Source: Xenorhabdus hominickii
GTDB taxonomy: Bacteria > Pseudomonadota > Gammaproteobacteria > Enterobacterales > Enterobacteriaceae
Length of the DNA: 64,000 nt
Direction of reading: 5' to 3'
Assembly: GCF_002632725.1 (NCBI RefSeq)
Contig: NZ_NJAI01000001.1
Coordinates: forward strand, 248,001-312,000
Made by a program: the position numbers and the translations under genes. Every line of letters begins with the position of its first letter. The stretch's first letter is position 1. Positions 16,945-25,408 of the stretch are shown piece after piece. Below the pieces are notes generated by a model. That model was not told the origin of the DNA and did not search any database. It saw only the letters and a list, made by a program, of their open reading frames with translations.

Positions 16945-18947
16945 GACTGTCCTCCCTGCGGGGCTTTAATCACCCACGCAGCATTTTCCTGTGCTTGCAA
17001 TGCACAATATTTTTTGACCGGAAATTCCACCTCCGGCAACGGTGCCACGCCTTCCGGTAATTGCAGTGAAACCCCGCGTCCGCTGCCGCCTGAACCTTGC
17101 CCGACATTAATCGGTGAACAGAGAATGCCGCCCGGTGTAACTTTCAGAAAACTACCACCCACTTTCAGCGTGATTTCGGCTGCCGCTTCCAACACTACCT
17201 TGCCGCCGCTTTTCAGGTGGATTTCCTGTCCGCTGTCAATCACAGTCGCATCCCCAGTCTGAATATGCTGGCTACCGGCAATCCGGTGGGACACATCGCC
17301 TTCGGTGGTGATTTTGCGCGAACCGGCAACCTGATGATGATCATCGGCGCGGATATCGTGGTAACGGTTGTTATCGATGCGGCTCTTCTGATCATGTTTG
17401 ATATACCAGTAAGCATCGTTTTCGATATGTGCAGTCAGGTCTTTCTGACCGTGGAGATAAATTTCCTCACTGTCTTTCGCATCCTCAAAGCGCAGTTCGT
17501 TAAAGCCTTTGCCTTTGTGGGTCTTGGTTTTAAAGGTGGTGCGGGTTTTTTGAGCCGGTAAATCCAGTGGCGGGCGGTTCAGGCCATTATAAACACAGCC
17601 GGTGACAATCGGTCGGTCAATATCACCATTGAGATAGGAGATAATCACTTCCTGCCCGATACGGGGTATCGCCATAAAACCAAAGCCGTTACCGTTCCAG
17701 CCCTGCGCAACGCGAACCCAGCACGATGCCCCATCATCCGGCTGGTCGTAGCGGTTCCAGTGAAAATGGACTTTAATCGCCCCGTCTTTATTGACGAAGA
17801 TTTCTTCCCCTTTCGGGCCGACCACGAGGGCAGTTTCATCCCCGTCTGCCAGCGGTTTATAGTGGAAAGGCGGACGCCAGTCGGCAAGGCCGTCGATAAA
17901 ACTGAAATGATTACTGAGCGTGGTGCCTTCACCGCCACTGTCGCCCAGTGCCTGCGGGCAGCGTCCGTGGTGGCTGATGCCGACCACCTGCCAGCGCACA
18001 TTCAGTGGTTTATGGGGATGATTTTTTATCTCAAAGATTTTACCCGGCATCAGTTTGATGCAGTTGCTGCTGCCACTGCCCGTCTGTTTCTGGTTGTCCA
18101 GTGCTTCCTGCCGGTATTTTAAAAACGGGATAGCAGCCGCATCTTTCTGAAAACGCCCGTAACTTTCAAATACGGTATAGGGAGTCTGGCTACCGAAATC
18201 ACGGAAGCCTTCGCTGCTGTGCATATGGGAGAGGTGATAACGCGGCTCTGCCGGGTTGAAATCCTTGTGCAGGCTGCGCTGCGGACTCATACCGACACCC
18301 AGCCTAACCTGATAAATCGTATCGGTTCCGTAGGCTGTTTCTGGCTGCGGCTGGTATTGCAACGGCAGCCCGGCGGTCATACCGAGGTGACTGTCGCTGA
18401 AAAACAGGGTTTCATCCTCAAACCAAAAGCTGATGCCTTCTTCCGCTGCCAGACGGCTGAAAAACGCATAATCGGATTCGCGTTTCTGGGTCACATATTC
18501 CCGGTCCTGATGCGCATCGTAGAGCTTCGAATCGGCCTGTACCCGGTGTTTTTTCAGCAGACTGGTTAAAATCGCGGGGACATTCTGCCGATGGTAAATC
18601 CGGCTGTCCTGATTGAGCGTTAGCCGCCAGCAGGCAGGGCGCACCGTCAGAGTATAGAGTGTCTTATTGCCATCTGTACCGGCCCAGTCAGCATGGGAAA
18701 CAATGCCGGTGATTTTACGTTGCAGCATGTCCCCGTTAAACACCTGTAACACCGCTTCCTGCATCAACAGTGAGGCCAAATCAATGTCAGCCTGTGGCCT
18801 GAATGGGTTTGCGTTACCGGCTCTGACCAGCGTCAGGTTCAGGGTAAAAAGTTCTGATAATCCCTCTTGCAGGGAAAATTCGCCTACGGCAAAGGTTTCT
18901 GTCGGCACACCGGCAATGTGACAGACAAAGCGTAACCCACTTTTCAT
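16941..18947 (-). CDS. vgrG: T6SS spike protein VgrG (first copy)
   Basis: 668 residues. The gp27-like hub runs from FVCHIAGVPTETFAVGEFSLQEGLSELF through about residue 360 and contains the family motif TQKRESDYAFFSRLAAEEGISFWFED. The gp5-like OB-fold contains HFHWNRYDQPDDGASCWVRVAQGWNG and FMAIPRIGQEVIISYLNGD. A beta-helix needle of HDQKSRIDNNRYHDIRADDHH-type repeats and a DUF2345-like region (LKSGGKVVLEAAAEITLKVGG) follow. The last ~60 residues are a private tail that probably docks the adaptor. It is a near-paralogue of the VgrG at 25409 through the hub and OB-fold but differs in needle and tail. Confidence 0.96.
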   Translation of the reverse strand: MKSGLRFVCHIAGVPTETFAVGEFSLQEGLSELFTLNLTLVRAGNANPFRPQADIDLASLLMQEAVLQVFNGDMLQRKITGIVSHADWAGTDGNKTLYTLTVRPACWRLTLNQDSRIYHRQNVPAILTSLLKKHRVQADSKLYDAHQDREYVTQKRESDYAFFSRLAAEEGISFWFEDETLFFSDSHLGMTAGLPLQYQPQPETAYGTDTIYQVRLGVGMSPQRSLHKDFNPAEPRYHLSHMHSSEGFRDFGSQTPYTVFESYGRFQKDAAAIPFLKYRQEALDNQKQTGSGSSNCIKLMPGKIFEIKNHPHKPLNVRWQVVGISHHGRCPQALGDSGGEGTTLSNHFSFIDGLADWRPPFHYKPLADGDETALVVGPKGEEIFVNKDGAIKVHFHWNRYDQPDDGASCWVRVAQGWNGNGFGFMAIPRIGQEVIISYLNGDIDRPIVTGCVYNGLNRPPLDLPAQKTRTTFKTKTHKGKGFNELRFEDAKDSEEIYLHGQKDLTAHIENDAYWYIKHDQKSRIDNNRYHDIRADDHHQVAGSRKITTEGDVSHRIAGSQHIQTGDATVIDSGQEIHLKSGGKVVLEAAAEITLKVGGSFLKVTPGGILCSPINVGQGSGGSGRGVSLQLPEGVAPLPEVEFPVKKYCALQAQENAAWVIKAPQGGQS

Positions 18948-18991
18948 ATTGATTTTTTCCTTATGGTTTCTGTCATGTGTTCCTTAATCCA

Positions 18992-20749
18992 TTACATTTC
19001 CGGACGTAGTCCATCGACATGCCAGAACTGCCACAGCGCCTTGTGACTGTCCGGCGTAAAAATCTCCAGCATGACAAACGCAGACTGGGTAATAAAACAC
19101 GCCAGCGCCTGATTAATTAACCGACAAAACCGATACATCTCCCCCGGATTACGGTAGCAGTCGGGATCCAGCGTCAGCGAGAGTAAATGTCCGCGGATAG
19201 AACGCCCCAGTCGCATCCGGTCGGTCAGGCGCTCTTCGACCTGCACAATACCGTCAATGTGTTGGCGGAACTGGCGGCTCAGGGGACGATGCGTGTCGGC
19301 ATACGGGTCAAACAACCGGAGAAACTGTTTCAGGCTGTCGGTGGCAAACAGCATCATTGGTGGGCTGGAGAGGCAGGACAGCAGCGGCCAGCCGCTCTTT
19401 TCCTGCAACAGGGGCGGGTAATCGGTCATGACCGGCGTAATATTGTGGACGCTGAGATGAGACGGTGCGCCTTCCTGTGTCACGCTAATCGTGCCTTGCA
19501 TCAATGCCGGTGCCTGTTCATGGTAGCCGATGAAATAACACAAAATCGCAATGGCAGGTAAGTCGTTGGCCGGTTTGCCCGTCAAATCAAAAAAGTGTAG
19601 TCGGTGCTGGGTTCTGCCGAGAAAATCCTGTTCGGTCTGGAGCTGGTAATAAAACGTGTCGGGTTGCGGGTCGTCATCCCGAAAACGCCCGGCGGGAGTA
19701 AACTGTTCAATCGGCAGCCAGTGATACGGTGTCCCGCGTTGCTCACTGTCACCGGGCTGTTCCACAACCTCAATATCACCCAGCCGGAACAACCGCACCG
19801 ATTCTCCCAACGGCAGAGGATAACGGTGATTACCGGCTTCCAGCTCAATGGGCAGGCTTACCCGATTTTCCAGATGAATGGCCGGTACACAGCCCAGCAA
19901 AAATGCCTCATCGACATCCGCCAACGGCAATTCGCCCTCGAAACGAAAAATCAGCTCAAACGTGCCGTCCGCATTCAGGGGGACTGTTGTACAACTGTTG
20001 CGGATATCCAGCATGACAAAGTTATACAGTGGGGACAGGGCATAATACTCCACCAACGGTTGCAGGCCAGAATACGTATTTTTGGGCACAGGCAGCACCG
20101 GACTATCAAGCAGATCATGCCAGCCATAAGGGAAACCGCGCAGCTTTCGCTGCTTGCCCTGCGTGTTCAGGCTGACATCACAGATATGTTGATCCAGCCA
20201 CAGACTGAGCTGGGCGGCCTTTTCGGTGTCAGTGCCGAGGAAAAAAATTAGTTCTCCACTTTGCCAGACCGAAGATGCCGTGCCGGTCTGACACAGGGTC
20301 AGAATAATTTCACTGTGGGTGCCGGTCTTTTTCACCACGCGTTGTTGCACGACCAGAGGTTCAATATGCAGCGGACGGCGGGTTTTAAACGTCATTAACT
20401 GCCCGTTGTGATGAGTGGAAACAGCGGTATTCACCGGAATATCCGTGCAGCCCTGATATTCATCATCGGCGGGAGAAAATTGCAGTATCGTGGTGGGTGG
20501 AAGGGGACACAAGGCCAGCGGCCAGATGCGAGACAGAATACCGTGGGTGATTTCGGGGAGTTCGTCCTCCAGTTTAGACCGGACATTGGCAATTAACAGC
20601 GCAAAGGCTTCAAAAAGGCGCGTAATATCGGGATCATGGGAGGAAATCAGAAAATCCGCCAGATGCGGCGAGTCTTTCGCCACACGTTGCGCCAGTTCCC
20701 GTAGATAGGCACGTTCTCGCAAGTACAGTGATTCCTTGTTGTTTTTCAT
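18992..20749 (-). CDS. tssF: T6SS baseplate protein TssF (orphan copy 1)
   Basis: 585 residues, full length for TssF/VasA. The start MKNNKESLYLRERAYLRELAQRVAKDSPHLADFL corresponds to the family's N-terminal (Y)YxxELxYLRELA pattern. It is followed by DPDITRLFEAFALLIANVRSKLEDELPEITHGILSRIWPLALCPLPPTTILQFSP, the strongest family signature. TssF is a wedge component of the T6SS baseplate and docks the VgrG hub. No other structural tss gene is present; tssF is first in a cassette tssF-vgrG-DUF4123-effector-immunity. It may replace the chromosomal TssF to recruit the cassette's own VgrG, but this is inference. Confidence 0.9.
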   Translation of the reverse strand: MKNNKESLYLRERAYLRELAQRVAKDSPHLADFLISSHDPDITRLFEAFALLIANVRSKLEDELPEITHGILSRIWPLALCPLPPTTILQFSPADDEYQGCTDIPVNTAVSTHHNGQLMTFKTRRPLHIEPLVVQQRVVKKTGTHSEIILTLCQTGTASSVWQSGELIFFLGTDTEKAAQLSLWLDQHICDVSLNTQGKQRKLRGFPYGWHDLLDSPVLPVPKNTYSGLQPLVEYYALSPLYNFVMLDIRNSCTTVPLNADGTFELIFRFEGELPLADVDEAFLLGCVPAIHLENRVSLPIELEAGNHRYPLPLGESVRLFRLGDIEVVEQPGDSEQRGTPYHWLPIEQFTPAGRFRDDDPQPDTFYYQLQTEQDFLGRTQHRLHFFDLTGKPANDLPAIAILCYFIGYHEQAPALMQGTISVTQEGAPSHLSVHNITPVMTDYPPLLQEKSGWPLLSCLSSPPMMLFATDSLKQFLRLFDPYADTHRPLSRQFRQHIDGIVQVEERLTDRMRLGRSIRGHLLSLTLDPDCYRNPGEMYRFCRLINQALACFITQSAFVMLEIFTPDSHKALWQFWHVDGLRPEM

Positions 20750-21907
20750 TGAATTTCACTTATGTTTTATCTGTCAGGGAACGGTTCTGTGCTGAATTAA
20801 AAATAGGTATCCAGTCTGTAAAGGTGGTTTATTTTACACATTCACCAATAAAATTAATTAACCAATTAAATCCAATTTTTGTCTGATGTTGGCCGAATAT
20901 GGGGAGATTTGCGGAATTTGTACGGGAATTCAGGCAAAAATCAGGCAAAAATCAGGATGACAGGAAAAACGGTCGTTTGACTCCCTTCTGGCTAACCGTT
21001 AATATCTTTTCTTACAAAAATGATCCATTGCCTGTCAGGATCGCCTTCGGGTGGCGAAAAAACTCCCGTAGCCTGCAAGGGAGAGCTAAATTGCGGTACA
21101 TCTGCACACTTTTGGAAGCAGATATCGCCAGACACCTAACCCATCGTCTGGCGGTCAAAGTTTCCCGGTCTTGTTATGCACCGGCTTATCATTCAGGCAG
21201 AGCAATAATCCCTGCCACGTCCACAATCACAATGTGTTCTGTACGATTTTTACCTATGTTTTGATTTACGCACAATAAACGTCCCGAAAACTGCGCGGCG
21301 TCACTTGCGTTGAAGCAAAGCGATTACCAAGTGACGCCGCTGGGCGGCCAACGTCCAGAGCACGTTCGGTCTGGCTTTACGACCGATTTGAACCCCGTAT
21401 TACTCAGTGTCACCACTTTTCATTGGCATTTTTCTGCCTTAATTCACTTATTTCGTTTGTTTTTCACTCACCGCCTTGTAATAGGCCGATGCAGTAAAGA
21501 AAGGAGATATCACACGTCACGAATAATGAGGCGTTCATCCTGATCTAATCAGGCGCTGAACGGGGAGTAAACCATCGCCGTGCTTGGCATGCACGTAGCG
21601 AACTCCTGCAAAAACTCAACACAATGCCTCTCTGCTACACATTATCTGACGTACCACGGAACGGTGAACCTAACCGACACGCAGGGAAAATGTTTCGAAA
21701 TGCATAAAAGTAGTCTAAAAATCACAGGGGAAATACGGATAGCGAAGCAATCACGAACGAGAACAAACAACAAAGATTGATTAGGCGTCCGTATTATCCC
21801 CTGAGTTTATGCGCTCTGAGAGGAGGAATAACCGTTAAACTTAGCCGTTCGATTATTGTGTTAGGTAAAACAATCAGTTAAAGTATTCCCGCCATTGGCA
21901 AAATCCG
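20750..21907. other. 1.16-kb non-coding region with several hairpins
   Basis: No gene I can support. It holds inverted repeats with stems CGCCAGAC/GTCTGGCG (21126-21153), GCGGCGTCACTTG/CAAGTGACGCCGC (21295-21340) and CGTTCA..CCTGAT/ATCAGG..TGAACG (21532-21562). There is also a tandem CAGGCAAAAAT pair at 20931-20952. A 27-codon open frame (21624-21707) beginning MPLCYTLSDVPRNG is visible but has no ribosome site. In P4-like elements the equivalent stretch contains immunity and derepression RNAs, so structured RNA is a reasonable guess. Confidence 0.5.
21295..21340. repeat. 13-bp perfect inverted repeat
   Basis: GCGGCGTCACTTG (21295-21307) and CAAGTGACGCCGC (21328-21340) with a 20-base spacer. 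The arms are GC-rich inside a gene-free region and there is no T-run, so it may be a protein-binding site or a structured RNA. Confidence 0.55.
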
Positions 21908-22033
21908 ATGGTCGGGGATTCGCAACCCTGTAATGATCAACCCACTGGTAGGATGTTTCTGCCAGTGCGCCTGCGTTCGCCTTTTCTATGGCGGTTCAGG
22001 TGGGGGAGGCTTCGGCCTCGCCGGATTGGTTGA
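21908..22033 (+). CDS. Ash-like short ORF in a P4-type immunity leader
   Basis: 41 codons: MVGDSQPCNDQPTGRMFLPV then RLRSPFLWRFRWGRLRPRRIG. This arginine/tryptophan-rich pattern recurs upstream of Ash/Icd-like genes in P4-family elements, where the same DNA (GGGGGAGGCTTCGGCCTCGCC) is part of the CI-type immunity RNA region. The DNA may therefore be conserved as RNA, with the peptide incidental. No strong ribosome site is seen. It ends 68 bases before the Ner-like gene. Confidence 0.45.
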   Translation: MVGDSQPCNDQPTGRMFLPVRLRSPFLWRFRWGRLRPRRIG

Positions 22034-22100
22034 TCTCCGGTATTGCGAACCCTGCTTGAATCGCCACCATCAATATTAATTAATGGAAGGGGTAGCAGGA

Positions 22101-22370
22101 ATGAATAACAACGTTAGGAATGATTGGCATCAGGCCGATATCATCGCCGCATTGCGCAAACGCGGGACAACCTTAGCAGCGGTTTCTCGTGAGGCAGGAC
22201 TCAGTTCATCGACATTGGCAAATGCATTCAGCAGACCGTGGCCGAAAGGTGAATGGATCATTGCAGATTATCTTGGCATCCATCCCTCAGAGATCTGGCC
22301 CAGCCGTTATTTCGATTCTTATACTGGTGAATTATTAGAGAGGAAAGCCCGCTCTAAGCCACAGGAATAA
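22101..22370 (+). CDS. Ner-like DNA-binding regulator
   Basis: 89 residues from the ATG at 22101, with GGAAGGGG 8 bases upstream. The helix-turn-helix of the Ner/Nlp/SfsB family covers nearly the whole protein: DWHQADIIAALRKRGTTLAAVSREAGLSSSTLANAFSRPWPKGEWIIADYLGIHPSEIWPSRY. Ner-type proteins are early repressors in transposing phages and appear as control genes in satellite islands. Its place just behind the immunity-type leader and near the presumed right end fits element control. Confidence 0.88.
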   Translation: MNNNVRNDWHQADIIAALRKRGTTLAAVSREAGLSSSTLANAFSRPWPKGEWIIADYLGIHPSEIWPSRYFDSYTGELLERKARSKPQE

Positions 22371-22638
22371 TCCGCTTCAATTTGTGATCGATGTCGTAAA
22401 AATGAACATTTTTTATCTTAAGCCCTGAGCGTAAAATGGCAGCCCAATTTGACCATTTTTAACCCTCACGGCTTTTTTGCTTTAAGCTAATTAAAAAAAC
22501 ACGCAATAAGTGATATAAATAATTAAAATCAGTTAGATACAAAAGAAAAAGTAAGCAAAAAAATCTGGGGGCATTAAAAGGGGCATAAACGGAATGAAAG
22601 AGAATAGACTTTATATATTCAACGAGTTATAATGCTTT

Positions 22639-22653
22639 CCGCCTCCGGCACCA
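22639..22653 (+). other. Degenerate att-like sequence
   Basis: CCGCCTCCGGCACCA shares CCG..TCCGGCACCA with the last bases of the tRNA-Phe att copy (9291-9305), including its TCCGGC variant. With flanking bases 15 of 19 positions match. It lies where the right end of a P4-like island would be expected, after the Ner-like gene and before unrelated genes. It may instead be the end of a different tRNA. Confidence 0.4.
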
Positions 22654-22791
22654 AATTTTAAGAGCTCATTTGTTGAAGGTTATCAGATAATTAACAAGTG
22701 AGTTAAAATTTACGGCTGTTAAGAACAATGTTAATCAATTTGTAATTCTGATTTGCGTAATAATGTTTAAAAAGCCGTAAATAAAAAATAC

Positions 22792-22823
22792 AGAGTGCCT
22801 GCATAAGCAAGCACTCTTTTTTT
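22792..22823 (+). terminator. Rho-independent terminator
   Basis: AGAGTGC pairs with GCACTCT (inner TGC/GCA continues the stem past one mismatch, loop ATAA), directly followed by seven T residues. It reads on the plus strand, about 420 bases after the Ner-like gene, and could also insulate the element's end. Confidence 0.75.
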
Positions 22824-23015
22824 CGTTCAAGGTAATGATTCCAGTACTTGATTCTGATATCAAGTAAGGTAAAAACTTCACTTGAATGGAAGATAGGACG
22901 ATGACATATTTTCCTTTTTTCACCCCCTCCATGTGATACAGGGCAGAACCACCTCTTTTCTCCACGCCATCCAACATGGTGTCCCTCCCTGTTTTTTATA
23001 CTTCTTTATAAATAA

Positions 23016-23240
23016 CTACACGGATAGATCCATAGACAACGACAGCTCACTCTCCAGCGTTTTGCTCGCTATCTCCATATCAATATATTCCATCGTTGCA
23101 GACACACGGCTATGCCCCAGTAACCCTTTAACCAGTTGCAGGTTACGCCCCGGCGCTTTTATCAGTTCCGTTGCCAATGTATGACGAAAACTCAGACGGG
23201 ACTCCCTTACCCAGATGTGTTCAGCTTTATTCCTGTCTAG
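23016..23240 (-). pseudogene. C-terminal fragment of a tyrosine recombinase
   Basis: Minus-strand translation gives 74 codons ending at the TAG at 23016, with a stop at 23241-23243 upstream. It reads RHTLATELIKAPGRNLQLVKGLLGHS then RVSATMEYIDMEIASKTLE. These are the HxxR-type, LLGHS and catalytic-Tyr segments of the tyrosine-recombinase catalytic domain. The N-terminal 250 or so residues are missing, so the gene is dead. It marks a former mobile-element end between the two T6SS cassettes. Confidence 0.8.
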
Positions 23241-23545
23241 TCAATAGAGGGCTGGTGAAAGGTTACTTGATATAATGGTAATGCCTCCAATAGTTAGATT
23301 CCCCTATCGTGTATTTTAAGCTTTTAATGGCGAATGCATCAGTTCATCAAATTGATTTATTAATTTTGAATAATAATATTTAGAGATTCTAATATTTTTT
23401 AGATGAATAAATGGGAATAAAGGAACAATATGTTCGCTATTTTTTGTTTTGACATACACCCGACAGCGTATATATTAAGCAGTTATTTTTAATTAATAAG
23501 AATTAATAAAGATTCTGCACTTACCTGAAATTAATAAACTAAACA

Positions 23546-23600
23546 TATACCCTATGTATTTCAGGATGCCAACAACGCTGTAACTTGAAGGACGGGTATA
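23546..23600. repeat. Short palindromic repeat element (TATACCC ends)
   Basis: 55 bases beginning TATACCC and ending GGGTATA. The arms ATTTCAGGATGC and GCTGTAACTTGAA are roughly complementary. The same layout is seen in the 104-bp element at 48644-48747 (TATACC...TTTCAAGGTGCAGC / GCTGTATCTTGAAAT...GGTATA). It belongs to a class of dispersed, non-coding inverted repeats common in enterobacterial intergenic DNA. This copy lies just upstream of tssF. Confidence 0.65.
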
Positions 23601-23653
23601 AATGCAAAGTGGTCACTCTCACAACATACCACTTTAAGGAAAAGGAGTCAGTT

Positions 23654-25396
23654 GTGAAATCGTTTGAATATTATTATCAGTGGGAAATTGATTACCTAAG
23701 GCAACTTGCAAAATCTGCGTGTAAAGAGAAGTCACATCTTGAAGATGTACTTAGTGGCAGGGATCCTGATGCTGAAAAGGTTAATGAGGGCTTTGCTGCT
23801 TTAATGGCTCGTTTGAATCAGAAGGTGGATGATGCCTTCCCTGAGTTGACTCAGCCGTTACTGCAAAAATTACGGGCACAGACGATCAAAGGTATTCCTG
23901 CGACCAGCATTATTCAGTTTGATAGTATCATGCAGGGGGATTTTGCTTTTTCCATACCGGCAGGAACAGAAGTTCATACTCATCATCAACAGCCATTTGT
24001 CACTTGCCGAGAATGTCCTATTGAGCCTTTGATATTAGTGTCACGTGACATAACTCATCAAGTACAGACAACTAAAGTCACCTTAAAATTTCACTATACT
24101 GGTAAGGAAGAAGAGTGGCTAACTCAGCCGATTAATTTGTTCCTGAGCAGTGATGAGCAAGTTGCTAATGCTCTGATGCTGGGACTGACTCAATATTATG
24201 ATGGTGCTGAACTGTATCATGACGGGCAAGTTTATAAAGCACACGGAGATCGGTTTGAACCGCGCTCAGGCGCTTCCCGATTGGTTCTGTCATCTGCGGT
24301 AGGGGATAACTGGGCACCACAATTGTTAGTTGAGTCTCTTTATCTGCCACATGTTAACCAATTTCTGAATTTACCTCTGCCGACAATGGCAAAGCGATTG
24401 AAACTGACAAAACAGCGTGAATTCAGTATCGTTCTGACTTTGAATACAGTATTGCCGTTGTCAGCAGCTCAAATAAAGTCTGCATTCCAGCTTAATTGCG
24501 CACCTGTGGTTAATATGGCGCGTAACAGCCAAGTGACACTTCCTTTTACACCAGAAACAGCGCGCTATCGCTTACCTCTCATGCCGACTCAGGGTGTTTT
24601 GCATATTTCAGGTATTGAACTGAAAAATGAGCCAAACACAGAAGAGGAAAGACGCGGGGATGAATACCTGTTTTATCCGGTCAGCCTCCTGACAGGTATG
24701 GAACGTTATCACCCAGAGTATGACAAAGCTTGGTTCTATGCGCTTGAAGTCAGTAAAGATGCACTGGGCAGAATACAGTACGAGCTGATTTTCTATGACA
24801 GCAAAGCGGAGTTGATGCGTAAACCACCTGAGCGTGAATTCACTTGCCATTTTTATGGCTTTGAACAATATCAAGCACCTCTTGTACTGGGCGAGATCTG
24901 TCAGGCGGGAGAAAATGTTCCCGACATTTTTCAATTAAAAAATATCACTCCAACTTCACAAACTTATCCTCCGATTGTTGATAGCCATCGTCATTGGGAT
25001 TTGTTATCGCATTATTCTGTCGGCAGCCATTTATTGGAGATGAGCACGTCAGTCAAACAGCTACTACAGGATTTTGATCTGTATGCAGATATCGATCGCT
25101 TAACCAGCCGAAATATCCGGCGCATGATCGGGGGGATCACCAATATAGAGGCAAAATGGGGTGACAGAATAATCCGGGACAGACCCGTTCGCTGTCTGCT
25201 GGTTACCCTGATGCTGGATGAAACCGCTTATATCGATGCCGGCGAAATATATCGATTCGCCAATTCACTATACCAATTCTTCCCGTTCTGCCTTGCCCAG
25301 GGGACATGGCTGCGAATGTGCGTGCTCAGCCAACCTTCAGGGACGGAATGGTATCTGGCACCTTCAATGATTCAAGGTTATCGCTCAATTATGTAA
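23654..25396 (+). CDS. tssF: T6SS baseplate protein TssF (orphan copy 2)
   Basis: 580 residues from the GTG at 23654, which has AAAGGAG 6 bases upstream; the frame is open upstream to 23585 but the extra residues do not fit the family. The N-terminus KSFEYYYQWEIDYLRQLAKSACKEKSHLEDVL and the segment DPDAEKVNEGFAALMARLNQKVDDAFPELTQPLLQKL match TssF. The equivalent of the WPxxLRPLP stretch is altered here (RAQTIKGIPATSIIQFD). It heads the second cassette and lies 12 bases before vgrG. It is clearly diverged from the copy at 18992, so it is not a recent duplication. Confidence 0.88.
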   Translation: MKSFEYYYQWEIDYLRQLAKSACKEKSHLEDVLSGRDPDAEKVNEGFAALMARLNQKVDDAFPELTQPLLQKLRAQTIKGIPATSIIQFDSIMQGDFAFSIPAGTEVHTHHQQPFVTCRECPIEPLILVSRDITHQVQTTKVTLKFHYTGKEEEWLTQPINLFLSSDEQVANALMLGLTQYYDGAELYHDGQVYKAHGDRFEPRSGASRLVLSSAVGDNWAPQLLVESLYLPHVNQFLNLPLPTMAKRLKLTKQREFSIVLTLNTVLPLSAAQIKSAFQLNCAPVVNMARNSQVTLPFTPETARYRLPLMPTQGVLHISGIELKNEPNTEEERRGDEYLFYPVSLLTGMERYHPEYDKAWFYALEVSKDALGRIQYELIFYDSKAELMRKPPEREFTCHFYGFEQYQAPLVLGEICQAGENVPDIFQLKNITPTSQTYPPIVDSHRHWDLLSHYSVGSHLLEMSTSVKQLLQDFDLYADIDRLTSRNIRRMIGGITNIEAKWGDRIIRDRPVRCLLVTLMLDETAYIDAGEIYRFANSLYQFFPFCLAQGTWLRMCVLSQPSGTEWYLAPSMIQGYRSIM

Positions 25397-25408
25397 GGAG
25401 TTTCTACA

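Larger units (their letters stand above)
22371..23545. other. 1.2-kb intergenic junction between islands
   Basis: AT-rich DNA holding only the att-like sequence (22639), the terminator (22792) and the recombinase fragment (23016-23240). An 80-codon open frame at 22735-22977 on the minus strand has no recognisable feature. The last 300 bases before the second tssF gene are AT-rich with no clear promoter match. Confidence 0.6.

Noticed and set aside
20899..21264. 121-codon open frame upstream of tssF copy 1
   Set aside because: Composition and lack of any domain, plus overlap with hairpins, suggest non-coding DNA.
21310..21780. Two open frames of 77 and 66 codons in the hairpin-rich region
   Set aside because: No ribosome sites, no recognisable protein features, and inverted repeats within them.
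22735..22977. 80-codon minus-strand open frame at the island junction
   Set aside because: It overlaps the terminator at 22792-22823 and shows no family resemblance.
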